A stretch of 64,000 bases of DNA from Luteolibacter yonseiensis (GTDB lineage: Bacteria > Verrucomicrobiota > Verrucomicrobiia > Verrucomicrobiales > Akkermansiaceae): contig NZ_JAENIK010000008.1 in NCBI RefSeq assembly GCF_016595465.1, positions 284,869 to 348,868 on the forward strand, given 5' to 3'. Positions 37,213 through 46,692 of the stretch are shown one piece after another (the first letter of the stretch is position 1; every line of letters starts with the position of its first letter). A program made the translations under genes and the position numbers. The notes beneath the pieces were generated by a model, which saw nothing but the letters and a program-made list of their open reading frames with translations, was not told where the DNA came from and ran no database searches.

Positions 37213-38592
37213 TCACTCCGGCTCATCGGGAGCCCTTCGGATCAACGCTTGGGTGATATCATCCGAATACGATGCCAGAAAATAAAGCGCCAAAGCCGGG
37301 TAAACAAAAAACCAGTTCTTCATGCTCAGCAGTCGTTCCATACGATGTGCCACCTCCGCAAGCACCGCTTTGGCCTGCTCCGGATCGCCGGATTTCTTCA
37401 ATGAGTCCACGAGTTCCAATGCCAGTGGAGTGAGCAATATTGGAGGCCCGATTAAAAACCATGCCGCAAGCACCGAGGCAACGATAGCTAAAGCCAACAC
37501 CCGTCTTCTGACCCATGGGTGCCTGATGGAAAAACCTTCGTGTAAAAGTGTGGAAACCGCAAACCATCCCATACCAGCGAAGGGTAACGAACGTCCTCCA
37601 TTGGAAATCCACAGGCCCAGACACACGAAACCGATGAATAACGGAATGACACTCCAGCGAACTCCTTTCATTTCATGAGGCCCCAAGGCCTCGCGTCCTT
37701 CCCTGCTTAGCACAAGAATCCCGTCAAACATCGGACGCGCCACCATGGCGAGACAGATGAACAGCATGAAGGCCGTGCCAATCATCCGGCCAATGAGCCT
37801 CACCGCCTCGGGGTTGCTCCGTGACATCAGAAAATTTGGCAAAATCACACCCAACAAAACGCCGAAGACGACGATTTTCAGGATGGATAATCGCGACAGT
37901 GAAATTAACAGCCGCAGCAAAGCTCCCAATACCGGATTCCCTCGTTGGAGAGATTGGGCGAGACCCGTTCTCGCGTCTTCATTATCAGGATCGATACGCA
38001 GCGCCTCTTGAAAATGCATTCTCGCCTCAGGAACCGAATCGCGCTCCAGCAGAATCCATCCTCTGGCGGAATGATTGGCAGAGTCCTCCGGATCATCCGA
38101 TAACAGTGCCAACGCCGAATCCTCGGCTTCCTCATGCCGACCGAGCTTGCCCAATGCGATGGTGCGGAAAAACCGGCAGACGTCATGATCCGGATCCATG
38201 GCTAGACCTTTCCCCGCATGCTCCAATGCTGTTTCCCATCGGTCACGATCCAGATAGATCCGGGTCAGCAGGGCGCGAAGATCCGCATCATCCCCACCGA
38301 GCGCCATTGCGGCATCAACCGACTGCTCAGCTTCCTTCAAATTCGTCGAAGCCAAAAGCGCCTCAGCCAGAATTTCATGGGGATAGCTCCATTCCGGTGC
38401 CAGACCAATGGCACGGCGGGCGGCTTCCTGAGCCTCCTTGGGCCGGTCCAACCGACAAAGCAATTTTGAAAGATGAAGGTGCAGTTCCACATCGTCGGGC
38501 TCCTTGGCAAGCAATGACCGGAGAATCGGCTCGGCTTCCGCAAAACGACCTCTCCGGATCAAAAAGGTGAAATGGACGGTTTCAGTGCTCAT
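37213..38592 (-). CDS. TPR-repeat membrane protein
   Basis: This 459-residue protein has about six tetratricopeptide repeats in residues 1-210, for example RFAEAEPILRSLLAKEPDD, and AWE/ALEHAGKGLAMDPDHDVCRF. Several hydrophobic spans follow (about 235-260, 270-290, 310-345, 365-400, 430-450). TPRs bind partner proteins and the membrane part anchors it. No enzyme motif is seen. It is a single gene that converges with the YcaQ-like gene, leaving 11 bases between them. Confidence 0.8.
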   Translation of the reverse strand: MSTETVHFTFLIRRGRFAEAEPILRSLLAKEPDDVELHLHLSKLLCRLDRPKEAQEAARRAIGLAPEWSYPHEILAEALLASTNLKEAEQSVDAAMALGGDDADLRALLTRIYLDRDRWETALEHAGKGLAMDPDHDVCRFFRTIALGKLGRHEEAEDSALALLSDDPEDSANHSARGWILLERDSVPEARMHFQEALRIDPDNEDARTGLAQSLQRGNPVLGALLRLLISLSRLSILKIVVFGVLLGVILPNFLMSRSNPEAVRLIGRMIGTAFMLFICLAMVARPMFDGILVLSREGREALGPHEMKGVRWSVIPLFIGFVCLGLWISNGGRSLPFAGMGWFAVSTLLHEGFSIRHPWVRRRVLALAIVASVLAAWFLIGPPILLTPLALELVDSLKKSGDPEQAKAVLAEVAHRMERLLSMKNWFFVYPALALYFLASYSDDITQALIRRAPDEPE

Positions 38593-38734
38593 GGCTCGCG
38601 GACAGAGCCTCTGGATAGCAGGGCCTCCAACGGCGCGCGAGCAAGAAACGAAACAGAAAAACCAACCGTCAGGTGATCACACTTGACGTCACCTCACGAA
38701 TTCCAGCTTCAAACTGAAGTTCGACGATCGCAAG

Positions 38735-40168
38735 CTAAGCGATGATCTCATGGATCACCTTGCCGTGCACGTCCGTCAGGCGGAAGTCCCGGCCGGAATA
38801 GTTATAGGTGAGCTCCTTGTGGTTCAGGCCTAACAGATGCAGGATGGTCGCGTGGAGGTCGTGGACGTGCACGGGCTTTTCAACGGCGCGGAAGCCGAAT
38901 TCGTCGGTCGCCCCGTGGACATGGCCGCCTTTCACTCCGCCGCCCGCCAGCCAGGTGGTGAAGCCGTAGTGGTTGTGGTCGCGGCCTTTCATGACACCCG
39001 CGTTCGATCCGGCCTTGGGCAGTTCGACAACCGGAGTCCGTCCGAATTCGCCGCCCCAGATGACAAGCGTCTCATCCAGCATGCCGCGCATTTTCAGATC
39101 CGACAGGAACGCGCCGATCGCCTGGTCGCACTCGCCCGCGAGGCGGCGGTGGTCCTCGATGTCGTCGTGGCTGTCCCACGGCTGGCCGTCGCCGTGCCAG
39201 AGCTGGATGAACCGGACACCGCGTTCCAACAGACGACGCGCCATCAGGCACTGGCGGGCGAATTTTCCGGGGCCATACATCTCACGGATATTGGTCGGTT
39301 CCTTGGAAATATCGAATGCGTCCGTCGCCTCGCTCTGCATGCGGTAGGCGAGTTCGAAGCTGCGGATGCGGGATTCCAACTGCGGGTCATGGCCGCGTTC
39401 CGCGAGGTGGCGTTCGTTGAGCTTGCGGAGGAATTCCAACTGCCCCGCCTGCCGTGGATCGCGGGCGGAAGGGTTGCGGAGGTTTTCGATCATCCGGTCC
39501 ACGTCCTCGATGGAGCTGTCCAGATAGGTGCCTTGGAAGCGGCCGGGGAGGAATGAGGCACGCCAGTTCTCCGCCCGCTTGATGGGCATGCCGCCGGGGC
39601 ACATGGAGACGTAGGTGGGGAGATTTTCATTCTCACTGCCGAGGCCGTAGCTGACCCACGATCCCATGGAGGGCCGGGCGAGGCGGCCATCCCCGCAGTT
39701 CATGAGCATGAGCGATGGTTCGTGATTCGGCACGTCCGCCGTCATCGAGCGGATGACGCAGAGGTCGTCGGCGTGCTTCGCGGTGTGTTTGAAAAGCTCG
39801 CTCACCTCCAGCCCGCACTTTCCATAGCGATCAAAGGTGAAGGGCGTGCGCAACGCGGTGCCGGTGGGCCGCTCGGTTTTCAGGCCTTCCAACGGGATGA
39901 CCTTTCCATGCTGATCCTGCAACGCGGGTTTGTGGTCGAACGTGTCCACCTGGGAGGGACCACCATTCATGAAAAGATGGACGACGCGTTTCGCCTTCGG
40001 GGCGAAATGCGGAATGAGGTTTTCCGTGGAGTTCACCACCATCCCGGACGCGTTCGCCGCGCCGCCGAACAGCCCTCCAAGCGCGAGACCGCCGAAACCC
40101 ATGCCGCAGCGGCGGAGGAAGTCGCGGCGGTCCAGGATGATGTCATTGGCAGTGAGGCGGTGGGACAT
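38735..40168 (-). CDS. DUF1501 protein with Tat signal (sulfatase-like fold)
   Basis: This 477-residue protein has a twin-arginine signal (RRDFLRRCGMGFGGLALGG). Family motifs include KRVVHLFMNGGPSQVDTFDH, a metal-site-like segment, and later VIWGGEFGRTPVVE and GRDHNHYGFTTWLAGGGVKGG. DUF1501 proteins are common in Planctomycetes and Verrucomicrobia and have an alkaline-phosphatase/sulfatase-like fold. They are usually encoded next to a DUF1549/DUF1553 partner, as here, two bases upstream. The substrate is unknown; polysaccharide processing is often suggested. Confidence 0.9.
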   Translation of the reverse strand: MSHRLTANDIILDRRDFLRRCGMGFGGLALGGLFGGAANASGMVVNSTENLIPHFAPKAKRVVHLFMNGGPSQVDTFDHKPALQDQHGKVIPLEGLKTERPTGTALRTPFTFDRYGKCGLEVSELFKHTAKHADDLCVIRSMTADVPNHEPSLMLMNCGDGRLARPSMGSWVSYGLGSENENLPTYVSMCPGGMPIKRAENWRASFLPGRFQGTYLDSSIEDVDRMIENLRNPSARDPRQAGQLEFLRKLNERHLAERGHDPQLESRIRSFELAYRMQSEATDAFDISKEPTNIREMYGPGKFARQCLMARRLLERGVRFIQLWHGDGQPWDSHDDIEDHRRLAGECDQAIGAFLSDLKMRGMLDETLVIWGGEFGRTPVVELPKAGSNAGVMKGRDHNHYGFTTWLAGGGVKGGHVHGATDEFGFRAVEKPVHVHDLHATILHLLGLNHKELTYNYSGRDFRLTDVHGKVIHEIIA

Positions 40169-40170
40169 GG

Positions 40171-42954
40171 TCAGTCGATGAAGTGAAATTCGTTGGATGC
40201 CCAGAGCATCTGGATGAGATCCGCCCAGGGATCCGCCGCTCCAGGCATGGCTGGCGGAGCATCGGTGGTGGGAAACTGCTTCTTGAGATTTCCCACTTCC
40301 ACCGGCTTCCCGTCCGGTTTTTCCCGGCCCATCACGCGCAGGTTCCAGCCGACGGAACCGACGGTGTCACCCTCGGGAGCGCGAAGTACGAAGTCCACCG
40401 TATCTCCGGCGGCGACACCGGCCCACTCTCCCTCGATGGCCGCTTCCGAGTCCGGGGCGAGCGGGTGGCTGATGAATTCCGAACTGCCGGACTTCGCCAG
40501 ATTCCATGCCAGCGTGGCTCCGCCTTTTCCCGTGCGTTTGATGGTGCCGGTCATGCGGACCTCTCCCGCACCGAGCGCGCGCCAGCGGAGGATGAGATCG
40601 TGACCCGCGGCGGGATGGCCGCCGCCCGCTCCGGCGTTCAGCCAACGGATGGGCGCGGTCGCCGCGTCAGGACCCGTTTTCCATGTGCCGTCGGAAAAAA
40701 TGGGAAATGCCTGGGCTTCACCCGGCAGCCCGCCGGTATCCGGCGCGTGGCGGATTTCCCACACTCCTGAAAGCCGTGGCTGATAGTCCGCCGGATTCAC
40801 ATGGTGCAACCATTCCAAGGCATCACGGCTCTCGTCCGCCGTGGGCGCGCGCTGATAGATGCGTTCGAAAAGCCAGTTGAGCTTCGCCGCATCATCCCCC
40901 AGCGCATGGAATTCGGGATCCGCCGCGAGCTTGGCCGCCTGCCGCAGGACGAGCGGGCCATTGAGGAAATACAACGCCTGCTGCGGTACCGTGGTTTCCA
41001 CACGTTTCGGACTGTGATGGTCCGGATGCGGAAGATCGAACGAGATGAAGGTGCTCGACAAGGCATAGCGGTCCACAAAGCCATAGACGCTGCGCTTCGT
41101 GTCGGAGCTGCCATTCTCCAACGATATGGAACGGCCGCCGACGCCCTTTCGATCGAGGGTTCCCGCAGTGGCCAACAGGCGGTCGCGCATGGATTCGAAA
41201 TCCTCCCGCCGCCGGTTCCACTTCCAGAAAAGCGTGTTCGCCTGGTCGATGGACTGGTTCGCTTCCGGCCCCTCCGCGGCGAGGCGGAATGCCTGGGATG
41301 TCAGGATGAGACGGTGGAGGTTTTTCAATGAACGGCCTTGTTCGTTGAAGCGCAGGGCGAGCCAATCCATCAGGGGACGCAACGCCGGGTCCAGTTGTTG
41401 GACTCCGAAATCCCCGGGATCCGCGAGAGGGTTTCCGAAGTGCCATGCCCACACCCGGTTCACCATCACGCGGCTGGCGAGCGGGTTCGCGGGATCGGCG
41501 ATCTTTTCCGCAAGCGAGAGGCGCGGGCTCTTTCCTTCGGGGAACTTTCCACCACCGAGGAAGCTGAGCCACTCGCGGTCGAAGGCCTCGCCCTTGTTAT
41601 CGGGGTTCCCCCGGACAAAAACCTGCGCGGGTGAGAAGTTTTTCCGATCCGCCAGACTCATCGCCCGTGGTGGCGAACCGGCGTGCTCGGTGAAAAGCCG
41701 GGTCTTCGCCCCCGCCCGCGCGCGGTTCTGGTTGCCGTCCTCCTGATCGAAAATTTCCGACACCCGGGCGGTATCGTAGGACAACGGGCAATCACCTCTC
41801 GCAGCCAGGGCTTTCAACTCACTGCCGTCCGGCGCGGCGGACCATTCCTGAGCGAGCGCGAGGCAGAGGGCTTTCCGGCCTGCCTCGTCGGCGGCATCCA
41901 TTTCCCTCGCCCATGTGGCCAGTCGCGGCACGGCCTTGTCGCTCCATGCGGGTTCATTGAGGAAATCACGCCATCTCACCACGGCGGAGGGGCGGAAACG
42001 ACCGCGCTTGAAGGCGTCGGCGGTGGATTTCCCGACGTCCCAGTTTTCCTTTTTCGCGATCCATGCGAGTTCCAGATAGACGCCGAACGACTCGGGCGTC
42101 CGGATCTGGTCCACGATGACCTGCCGTGCGGCGCGGTCGGCGTCCTCAAGCTTCGCCAGCTCGACATTGAACGCGGCGAAGGCGGCCTCGTCCTTCGGCT
42201 TGCCGATCACCGGCTTCTCGCCCGGCTCGTCCGTGTTTTCAAAAATCGAATACAGCGAATAGTAGTCCTTCGTGGTGATCGGATCGGACTTGTGGTCGTG
42301 GCAACGCGCGCAGGCGACGGTGCTGGAGAGAAAACCCCGGGTGACCACGTCCACGCGGTCGTCGATGGTTTCCAACCGGCCCGCGCGCGGACCGACTGTT
42401 AGAAAACCCAGTGCGGCGAGATCCGGGTGATCCGGCCTGTCGGTGAGCAGATCCGCAGCGATCTGGAGCTTGATGAAATCCCCGTAAGGCAGGTCTTCAT
42501 TGAACGAACGGATCAACCAGTCCCGATAGGTGTAGGCGAAGGGATAACGGTTGTCCTGGTCGAAGTTGTAGCCCTGTGTGTCCGCGTAGCGGGCAACGTC
42601 CATCCAGTGGCGCGCCCAGCGCTCGCCGTAGGCGGGGCTTTCCAACAATTCATCGACAAGCGACTTCCACGTCGCATCGTCCGGACGCTCCTCGATCCGT
42701 CTGATCTGTTCCGCCGTCGCGGGCAGTCCCGTCAGCGTGAAGGCCGCCCGCTCGATCCAGACGCGCGGTGGGGCTTGTTTCGCCGGTTGGATTCCCGCTT
42801 TTTTCCACGCAGCCGCGAGGATGGCGTCGATGGGATGCGCTCCCGCTTCCGCGGATACCTTCGGTTCCACCGGTGGCAGATACGCCCAATGATCCTCGGC
42901 CTCGGCGTGTGCCGGGAGGACTGTCAGACTGATGGCCAGGAGGAAAAAACGCAT
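40171..42954 (-). CDS. DUF1549/DUF1553 (PSD1) exported protein
   Basis: This 927-residue protein has a signal peptide (MRFFLLAISLTVLPAHA). The DUF1549 domain (about 60-270) includes LTGLPATAEQI and WARHWMDVARYADTQGYN, then ACARCHDHKSDPI, a CxxCH heme-like motif. DUF1553 (about 490-750) has NPLASRVMVNRVWAWHFG and RLILTSQAFRL. The C-terminal beta domain (about 760-890) looks carbohydrate-binding. It ends two bases before the DUF1501 gene, forming a standard two-gene operon of this phylum. Confidence 0.9.
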   Translation of the reverse strand: MRFFLLAISLTVLPAHAEAEDHWAYLPPVEPKVSAEAGAHPIDAILAAAWKKAGIQPAKQAPPRVWIERAAFTLTGLPATAEQIRRIEERPDDATWKSLVDELLESPAYGERWARHWMDVARYADTQGYNFDQDNRYPFAYTYRDWLIRSFNEDLPYGDFIKLQIAADLLTDRPDHPDLAALGFLTVGPRAGRLETIDDRVDVVTRGFLSSTVACARCHDHKSDPITTKDYYSLYSIFENTDEPGEKPVIGKPKDEAAFAAFNVELAKLEDADRAARQVIVDQIRTPESFGVYLELAWIAKKENWDVGKSTADAFKRGRFRPSAVVRWRDFLNEPAWSDKAVPRLATWAREMDAADEAGRKALCLALAQEWSAAPDGSELKALAARGDCPLSYDTARVSEIFDQEDGNQNRARAGAKTRLFTEHAGSPPRAMSLADRKNFSPAQVFVRGNPDNKGEAFDREWLSFLGGGKFPEGKSPRLSLAEKIADPANPLASRVMVNRVWAWHFGNPLADPGDFGVQQLDPALRPLMDWLALRFNEQGRSLKNLHRLILTSQAFRLAAEGPEANQSIDQANTLFWKWNRRREDFESMRDRLLATAGTLDRKGVGGRSISLENGSSDTKRSVYGFVDRYALSSTFISFDLPHPDHHSPKRVETTVPQQALYFLNGPLVLRQAAKLAADPEFHALGDDAAKLNWLFERIYQRAPTADESRDALEWLHHVNPADYQPRLSGVWEIRHAPDTGGLPGEAQAFPIFSDGTWKTGPDAATAPIRWLNAGAGGGHPAAGHDLILRWRALGAGEVRMTGTIKRTGKGGATLAWNLAKSGSSEFISHPLAPDSEAAIEGEWAGVAAGDTVDFVLRAPEGDTVGSVGWNLRVMGREKPDGKPVEVGNLKKQFPTTDAPPAMPGAADPWADLIQMLWASNEFHFID

Positions 42955-43056
42955 GGAATTAGCACAAGATACACTCGTTCCGCCCGGATGTTTTCAAAAT
43001 CGACAGAGAGAGTTCCGGTCTTGCCCTGTGCGAAATGCACTGTATCCGTGATCCAT

Positions 43057-44703
43057 ATGTCACCGAACATTTTAAAAGCCCTGCCCCTGGTCACGCTGAT
43101 GGGCTCCGCCAACGCCGCCGACTGGACTCCGCTGTTCAATGGCAAGGACATGGACGGATGGACCACCGTCCTCGACAAGTCGAAGCCCGGCGAGGACCCG
43201 AATCACTACGTGCAGGTCCGCGACGGCTCCATCCACATGTATGCGGACACGGACACGTCCGCAACCGTGCCCTTCGGCGTGATCGTGCACGACAAGACAT
43301 TCTCCCGTTTCCATCTGAGTCTCGAATACCGTTGGGGAGGGAAAAGATTCGCACCCCGGAAGAATGACATCCGTGACGCGGGTGTCATCTACCATGCCAC
43401 CAACACCGGCAAGATCTGGCCGGATTCGGTGGAGTATCAAATCCAGGAAGGTGACACCGGCGACATCGTCTACCTGCCGAAATCCGGCCTCACCTGGATG
43501 CATCCGGATCCGAAAAGCGCTCCGGAGGGACAAGGCGACCCCGGCATGCTCCCTGAGGACGGAGGCACGCCGAAGGACTTCACCGGCACGAATTTCGCCT
43601 ACGTCGGCCGCTACCCGGTGCTCGATACCGTGGACGGCTGGAATCATGTCGAGGTCATCGTGCAGGCGGACCGCTCCGCCGAGCACATCGTGAACGGCAG
43701 GACACGCGCCCGCATTTCCCAGCTTCAGGAAAAAAACGGTGACTCGCTGAAGGAAGGAAAAATCGCCCTCCAGCTAGAAGGCGCGGAGATCCTCTACCGC
43801 GACGTGAAGATCCGTGAACTCGGCGAACCGCTCGCCGCCGACCGCGGCGTGGTGTCGATGAGTGCCGTGAAGGGCCAGAAAACCCGCAAGGCCACGCTTA
43901 CCGTCAAAAATCCCTCCGGCGGGCCCCTCGCGGCGGACATCTCCGTGGTTGGAAAAGATGCCGCCCTGTTCAAGGCCACCGCCACCGGTGCGACCATTCC
44001 CGCAGGCGGCTCGACCGTGGTGACGGTGGAGTTTTCCGGGACGGACACACCGGGCCGCTTCAGCGCGGGATTGCAGATCGGCAGCAAGGAAGAAGGCGCG
44101 TTTGTCATTCTCCAGGGCATCGGCCTCGCGGCGTTCGAAGGCAAGAACGAGCCTCCGTTGCAATCCATCGTCCACGCGCTCGGCATCCCGCTGGATGTGG
44201 GCGGCGGCAAGCTCGAGCTGGACAGCAAGAAGGACACCATCGGCCAGAGCGTCGCGGTTCCGGCATTCCAGGCGGCGGGCGCGGGGAAGATCCGTGTCAC
44301 ACCGCTGGCGAGATTCTCACCACCTGAGGACACTCCGTTCGGCATTGTGCTTTCCGGCGGGTCCGAATTGTCGGAATTGGGCAAACTCAGCGACTCCTCC
44401 GCGGAAATCCCGGACGCCCACCAGACCTTGTTCCCGCCTTTGGTTGGCGGGGCGGGCTCGGTTGAGTTCGACGCCCCGTCGAAGCCGTTCGCCTTCTATA
44501 TGAAAGGACACAAGTTCGATTCGTTCAGCGATCCGGCGATTCCGACGAAAGCGGAAATCCCCCACACCGCACGGGTTTACCCTGTTAGAAACTACCAGGG
44601 CCGCAAGATGGAGAACGCTTGGCTGGTAGGCTTCGAGGAAGCGAGCAACGGCGACTACCAGGACGCGCTCTTCCTCATCGAGAACGCCGCTCCGGCGAAA
44701 TAG
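43057..44703 (+). CDS. DUF1080 (3-keto-disaccharide hydrolase-like) protein with choice-of-anchor-type domain
   Basis: This 548-residue exported protein has a signal MSPNILKALPLVTLMGSANA. The DUF1080 concanavalin-like domain (about 22-265) includes WTPLFNGKDMDGWTTVL and IVHDKTFSRFHLSLEYRW, then WNHVEVIVQADRSAEHIVNG. A beta-sandwich segment follows (about 270-365), with LTVKNPSGGPLAADISVVGK and TVEFSGTD, like ASH/choice-of-anchor repeats. The C-terminal part is unassigned. DUF1080 enzymes act on 3-keto sugars. The DUF1549/DUF1553 gene is divergent, about 100 bases away. Confidence 0.85.
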   Translation: MSPNILKALPLVTLMGSANAADWTPLFNGKDMDGWTTVLDKSKPGEDPNHYVQVRDGSIHMYADTDTSATVPFGVIVHDKTFSRFHLSLEYRWGGKRFAPRKNDIRDAGVIYHATNTGKIWPDSVEYQIQEGDTGDIVYLPKSGLTWMHPDPKSAPEGQGDPGMLPEDGGTPKDFTGTNFAYVGRYPVLDTVDGWNHVEVIVQADRSAEHIVNGRTRARISQLQEKNGDSLKEGKIALQLEGAEILYRDVKIRELGEPLAADRGVVSMSAVKGQKTRKATLTVKNPSGGPLAADISVVGKDAALFKATATGATIPAGGSTVVTVEFSGTDTPGRFSAGLQIGSKEEGAFVILQGIGLAAFEGKNEPPLQSIVHALGIPLDVGGGKLELDSKKDTIGQSVAVPAFQAAGAGKIRVTPLARFSPPEDTPFGIVLSGGSELSELGKLSDSSAEIPDAHQTLFPPLVGGAGSVEFDAPSKPFAFYMKGHKFDSFSDPAIPTKAEIPHTARVYPVRNYQGRKMENAWLVGFEEASNGDYQDALFLIENAAPAK

Positions 44704-44735
44704 AAACGCCGCACGCTTTTGGAACCCTGATCAAG

Positions 44736-44764
44736 TTGACGCAGCCCGGGCGGACTCCTAGGCT
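44736..44764 (+). promoter_or_regulatory. Candidate sigma70-type promoter of the YgiB/YgiC-like pair
   Basis: TTGACG (44736-44741), a 17-base spacer and TAGGCT (44759-44764) precede the ATG at 44776. The transcript leader would be only a few bases long. A 16-base sequence identical to one upstream of mpl ends five bases before the -35 box. Confidence 0.5.
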
Positions 44765-44775
44765 GCGTTTCCTTT

Positions 44776-45504
44776 ATGAATGAACGCGGTTTTTCCACAC
44801 TTCTCCGCCCTGGCGGCATCCTGCGATGGTCCACGGCATGCATCCTCGCCGGCACGCTTTCGAGCTGTGAGCGCAGCTATGTCGCCACCGAAAAGGATGT
44901 CGAGATGGCTGACATACAGGCGCGGATCGAGAAATTGGACGGCATCAAATCTTCGCTGACAAGCGGGGAGGTGACCAACAATTTCCATATCCCCGGCGTG
45001 GGTTATTACCATGCGGAGATCGGCAGGTTCCTCGAACATCCCTATGGCTTCGTGAAGGACGGTCTTCACTATATCAATGGCGAGTGGGAGTATTTCGCGA
45101 GGGAATCAACCGTCGCGGCGAGTCATCCGACGGCGAAAGCGTTGAGGCAGGTCGAGATGGCCCTGGAGGAGGAACAGAAAAACACGGCTCTTCCCCAGAA
45201 CCAGCACCAAGGCGGGCTGGGAATGGGCAACGCGCTGATGATGTATTGGCTTCTATCAGGAAACCGCGGCGCTTACACCTCCGGTTCCGGATTTCAACAG
45301 GCCCGGCAGAATGTCAGCGGTTGGCAGCAGGACGTGGAGAAGAAGCGTGAGGAGACGAGGACATACGCCGCGATGAATCCCGGCTACGGCCGCGTCGTTG
45401 AAAAGGCGAAGGCGGGTGGAACGACCGTCAAGGTCGGCCAGTCCGTGCGGGGAGGCTTCGGCTCCTCATCGTCACGTAGCGGCGGCTTCTCGTATGGCGG
45501 ATGA
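44776..45504 (+). CDS. YgiB-like lipoprotein
   Basis: This 242-residue protein has a lipoprotein signal with lipobox LSSC (Cys31). The middle region contains MYWLLSGNRGAYTSGSGF, and the end is Gly/Ser-rich (GGFGSSSSRSGGFSYGG). This recalls E. coli YgiB (DUF1190), which also ends with Gly-Gly-Phe-Gly/Ser-rich sequence and is encoded before ygiC. Here a YgiC-like gene follows, and the stop overlaps an ATG of that gene (ATGA at 45501). It is probably an envelope protein of unknown role. Confidence 0.65.
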   Translation: MNERGFSTLLRPGGILRWSTACILAGTLSSCERSYVATEKDVEMADIQARIEKLDGIKSSLTSGEVTNNFHIPGVGYYHAEIGRFLEHPYGFVKDGLHYINGEWEYFARESTVAASHPTAKALRQVEMALEEEQKNTALPQNQHQGGLGMGNALMMYWLLSGNRGAYTSGSGFQQARQNVSGWQQDVEKKREETRTYAAMNPGYGRVVEKAKAGGTTVKVGQSVRGGFGSSSSRSGGFSYGG

Positions 45505-45536
45505 CACAGCATGTTTTAGAAGCAAATATCACGGAA

Positions 45537-46682
45537 ATGAAAACCGACATCCGCCTTGAAAACAACGCACCGCGCGCCGGATGGCGGCAGCGCGTGGAGG
45601 AAGCGGGCCTCATCTGGCATGGCGCCGATGGCGAACCGTATTGGACGGAGGATGAGCACCTCGTGCTCACGATGAAGGCCGCTGAAACCTTGGAAGATGC
45701 CGCGACCGAGTTGCACGCCCTGTGCCTGGAAGCCTGTGAGGAAATCATCAGACGCGACTGGTGGGGACGTCTCGCCATTCCGGAATCCGCCATCGGATTG
45801 GTGCAGACCTCGTGGATGACCCAGGACCTGTCCTTGTACGGCCGCTTCGATCTCGCATGGGATGGCAAGGGCGACCCGAAGCTGCTGGAGTATAATGCCG
45901 ACACCCCGACATCCCTGTTGGAAGCCGCCGTGATCCAGTGGCAGTGGCTGGAGGAGGTCGCACCGGAGAGCGACCAGCTCAATTCAATCCATGAGGCATT
46001 GGTGGAACGATGGAAGTCAGTCTCGGAAAACCGCATCCACTTCGCCTGTGCCTGGGAAAATCTCGAAGACCGCCAGACAATCGCCTACCTCGCGGAAACC
46101 GCCGAGCAGGCGGGAAAAAGCGTCGAACTGTTGGACATTTCCGATATCGGATTTTCCCCTGGAGGACGCTTCACGGATCCGGACGAACAGGACATCGACA
46201 AGTTGTTCAAGCTCTACCCGTGGGAATGGATGGCCCAGGAGCCGTTCTTCGCCGAGATCGGCCAGGAGCGCCCGCGCTTCATCGAACCGGCATGGAAGAT
46301 GATGCTGTCCAACAAAGGCATCCTTCCGATCCTATGGGAATTGAATCCCGGGCATCCGTTGCTGTTGCCAGCCTATCTGAAGAAAGAAGAACTGCATTCC
46401 CAAGGCGTACAGTTCTGGGTGGAGAAACCGTTTTTCGGGCGTGAGGGAGCCGGTGTGTCCGTGATGAACAGGGGAGACCGGATCCATGCGGGAACTTCCG
46501 GCCATGAGAGCGAGCCGGTGGTCTATCAGAAGCACGCGAACCTCTTCAACGCGGGCGGCAGGCATTTCGTCTGGGGCCTGTGGATGGTCGGCGACGAATG
46601 CCGCGGCCTGTCCGCGCGAGGGGACCGCTCTCCGGTGACCGGAAATCTGAGCCGTTTTTTCCCGCACCGGATCGACGGCTGA
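45537..46682 (+). CDS. YgiC-like glutathionylspermidine synthase family protein
   Basis: This 381-residue ATP-grasp-type ligase is close in length to E. coli YgiC (~386). It has ADGEPYWTEDEHLVLTM near the N-terminus, YGRFDLAWDGKGDPKLLEYN, LNADTPTSLLEAA-type residues, and late VEKPFFGREGAGVSVM, the ATP-binding loop. The family forms an amide bond between a peptide and a polyamine-like amine, but the YgiC substrate is unknown. ATG 45537 fits the family N-terminus better than 45501, which overlaps the upstream stop; either is possible. Confidence 0.85.
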   Translation: MKTDIRLENNAPRAGWRQRVEEAGLIWHGADGEPYWTEDEHLVLTMKAAETLEDAATELHALCLEACEEIIRRDWWGRLAIPESAIGLVQTSWMTQDLSLYGRFDLAWDGKGDPKLLEYNADTPTSLLEAAVIQWQWLEEVAPESDQLNSIHEALVERWKSVSENRIHFACAWENLEDRQTIAYLAETAEQAGKSVELLDISDIGFSPGGRFTDPDEQDIDKLFKLYPWEWMAQEPFFAEIGQERPRFIEPAWKMMLSNKGILPILWELNPGHPLLLPAYLKKEELHSQGVQFWVEKPFFGREGAGVSVMNRGDRIHAGTSGHESEPVVYQKHANLFNAGGRHFVWGLWMVGDECRGLSARGDRSPVTGNLSRFFPHRIDG

Positions 46683-46692
46683 AGCGGCATGG

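Noticed and set aside
38735..42954. A sulfatase operon
   Set aside because: The DUF1501 protein has a sulfatase-like fold, but the typical sulfatase C-x-P/A-x-R modification motif was not seen, so sulfatase activity is not claimed.
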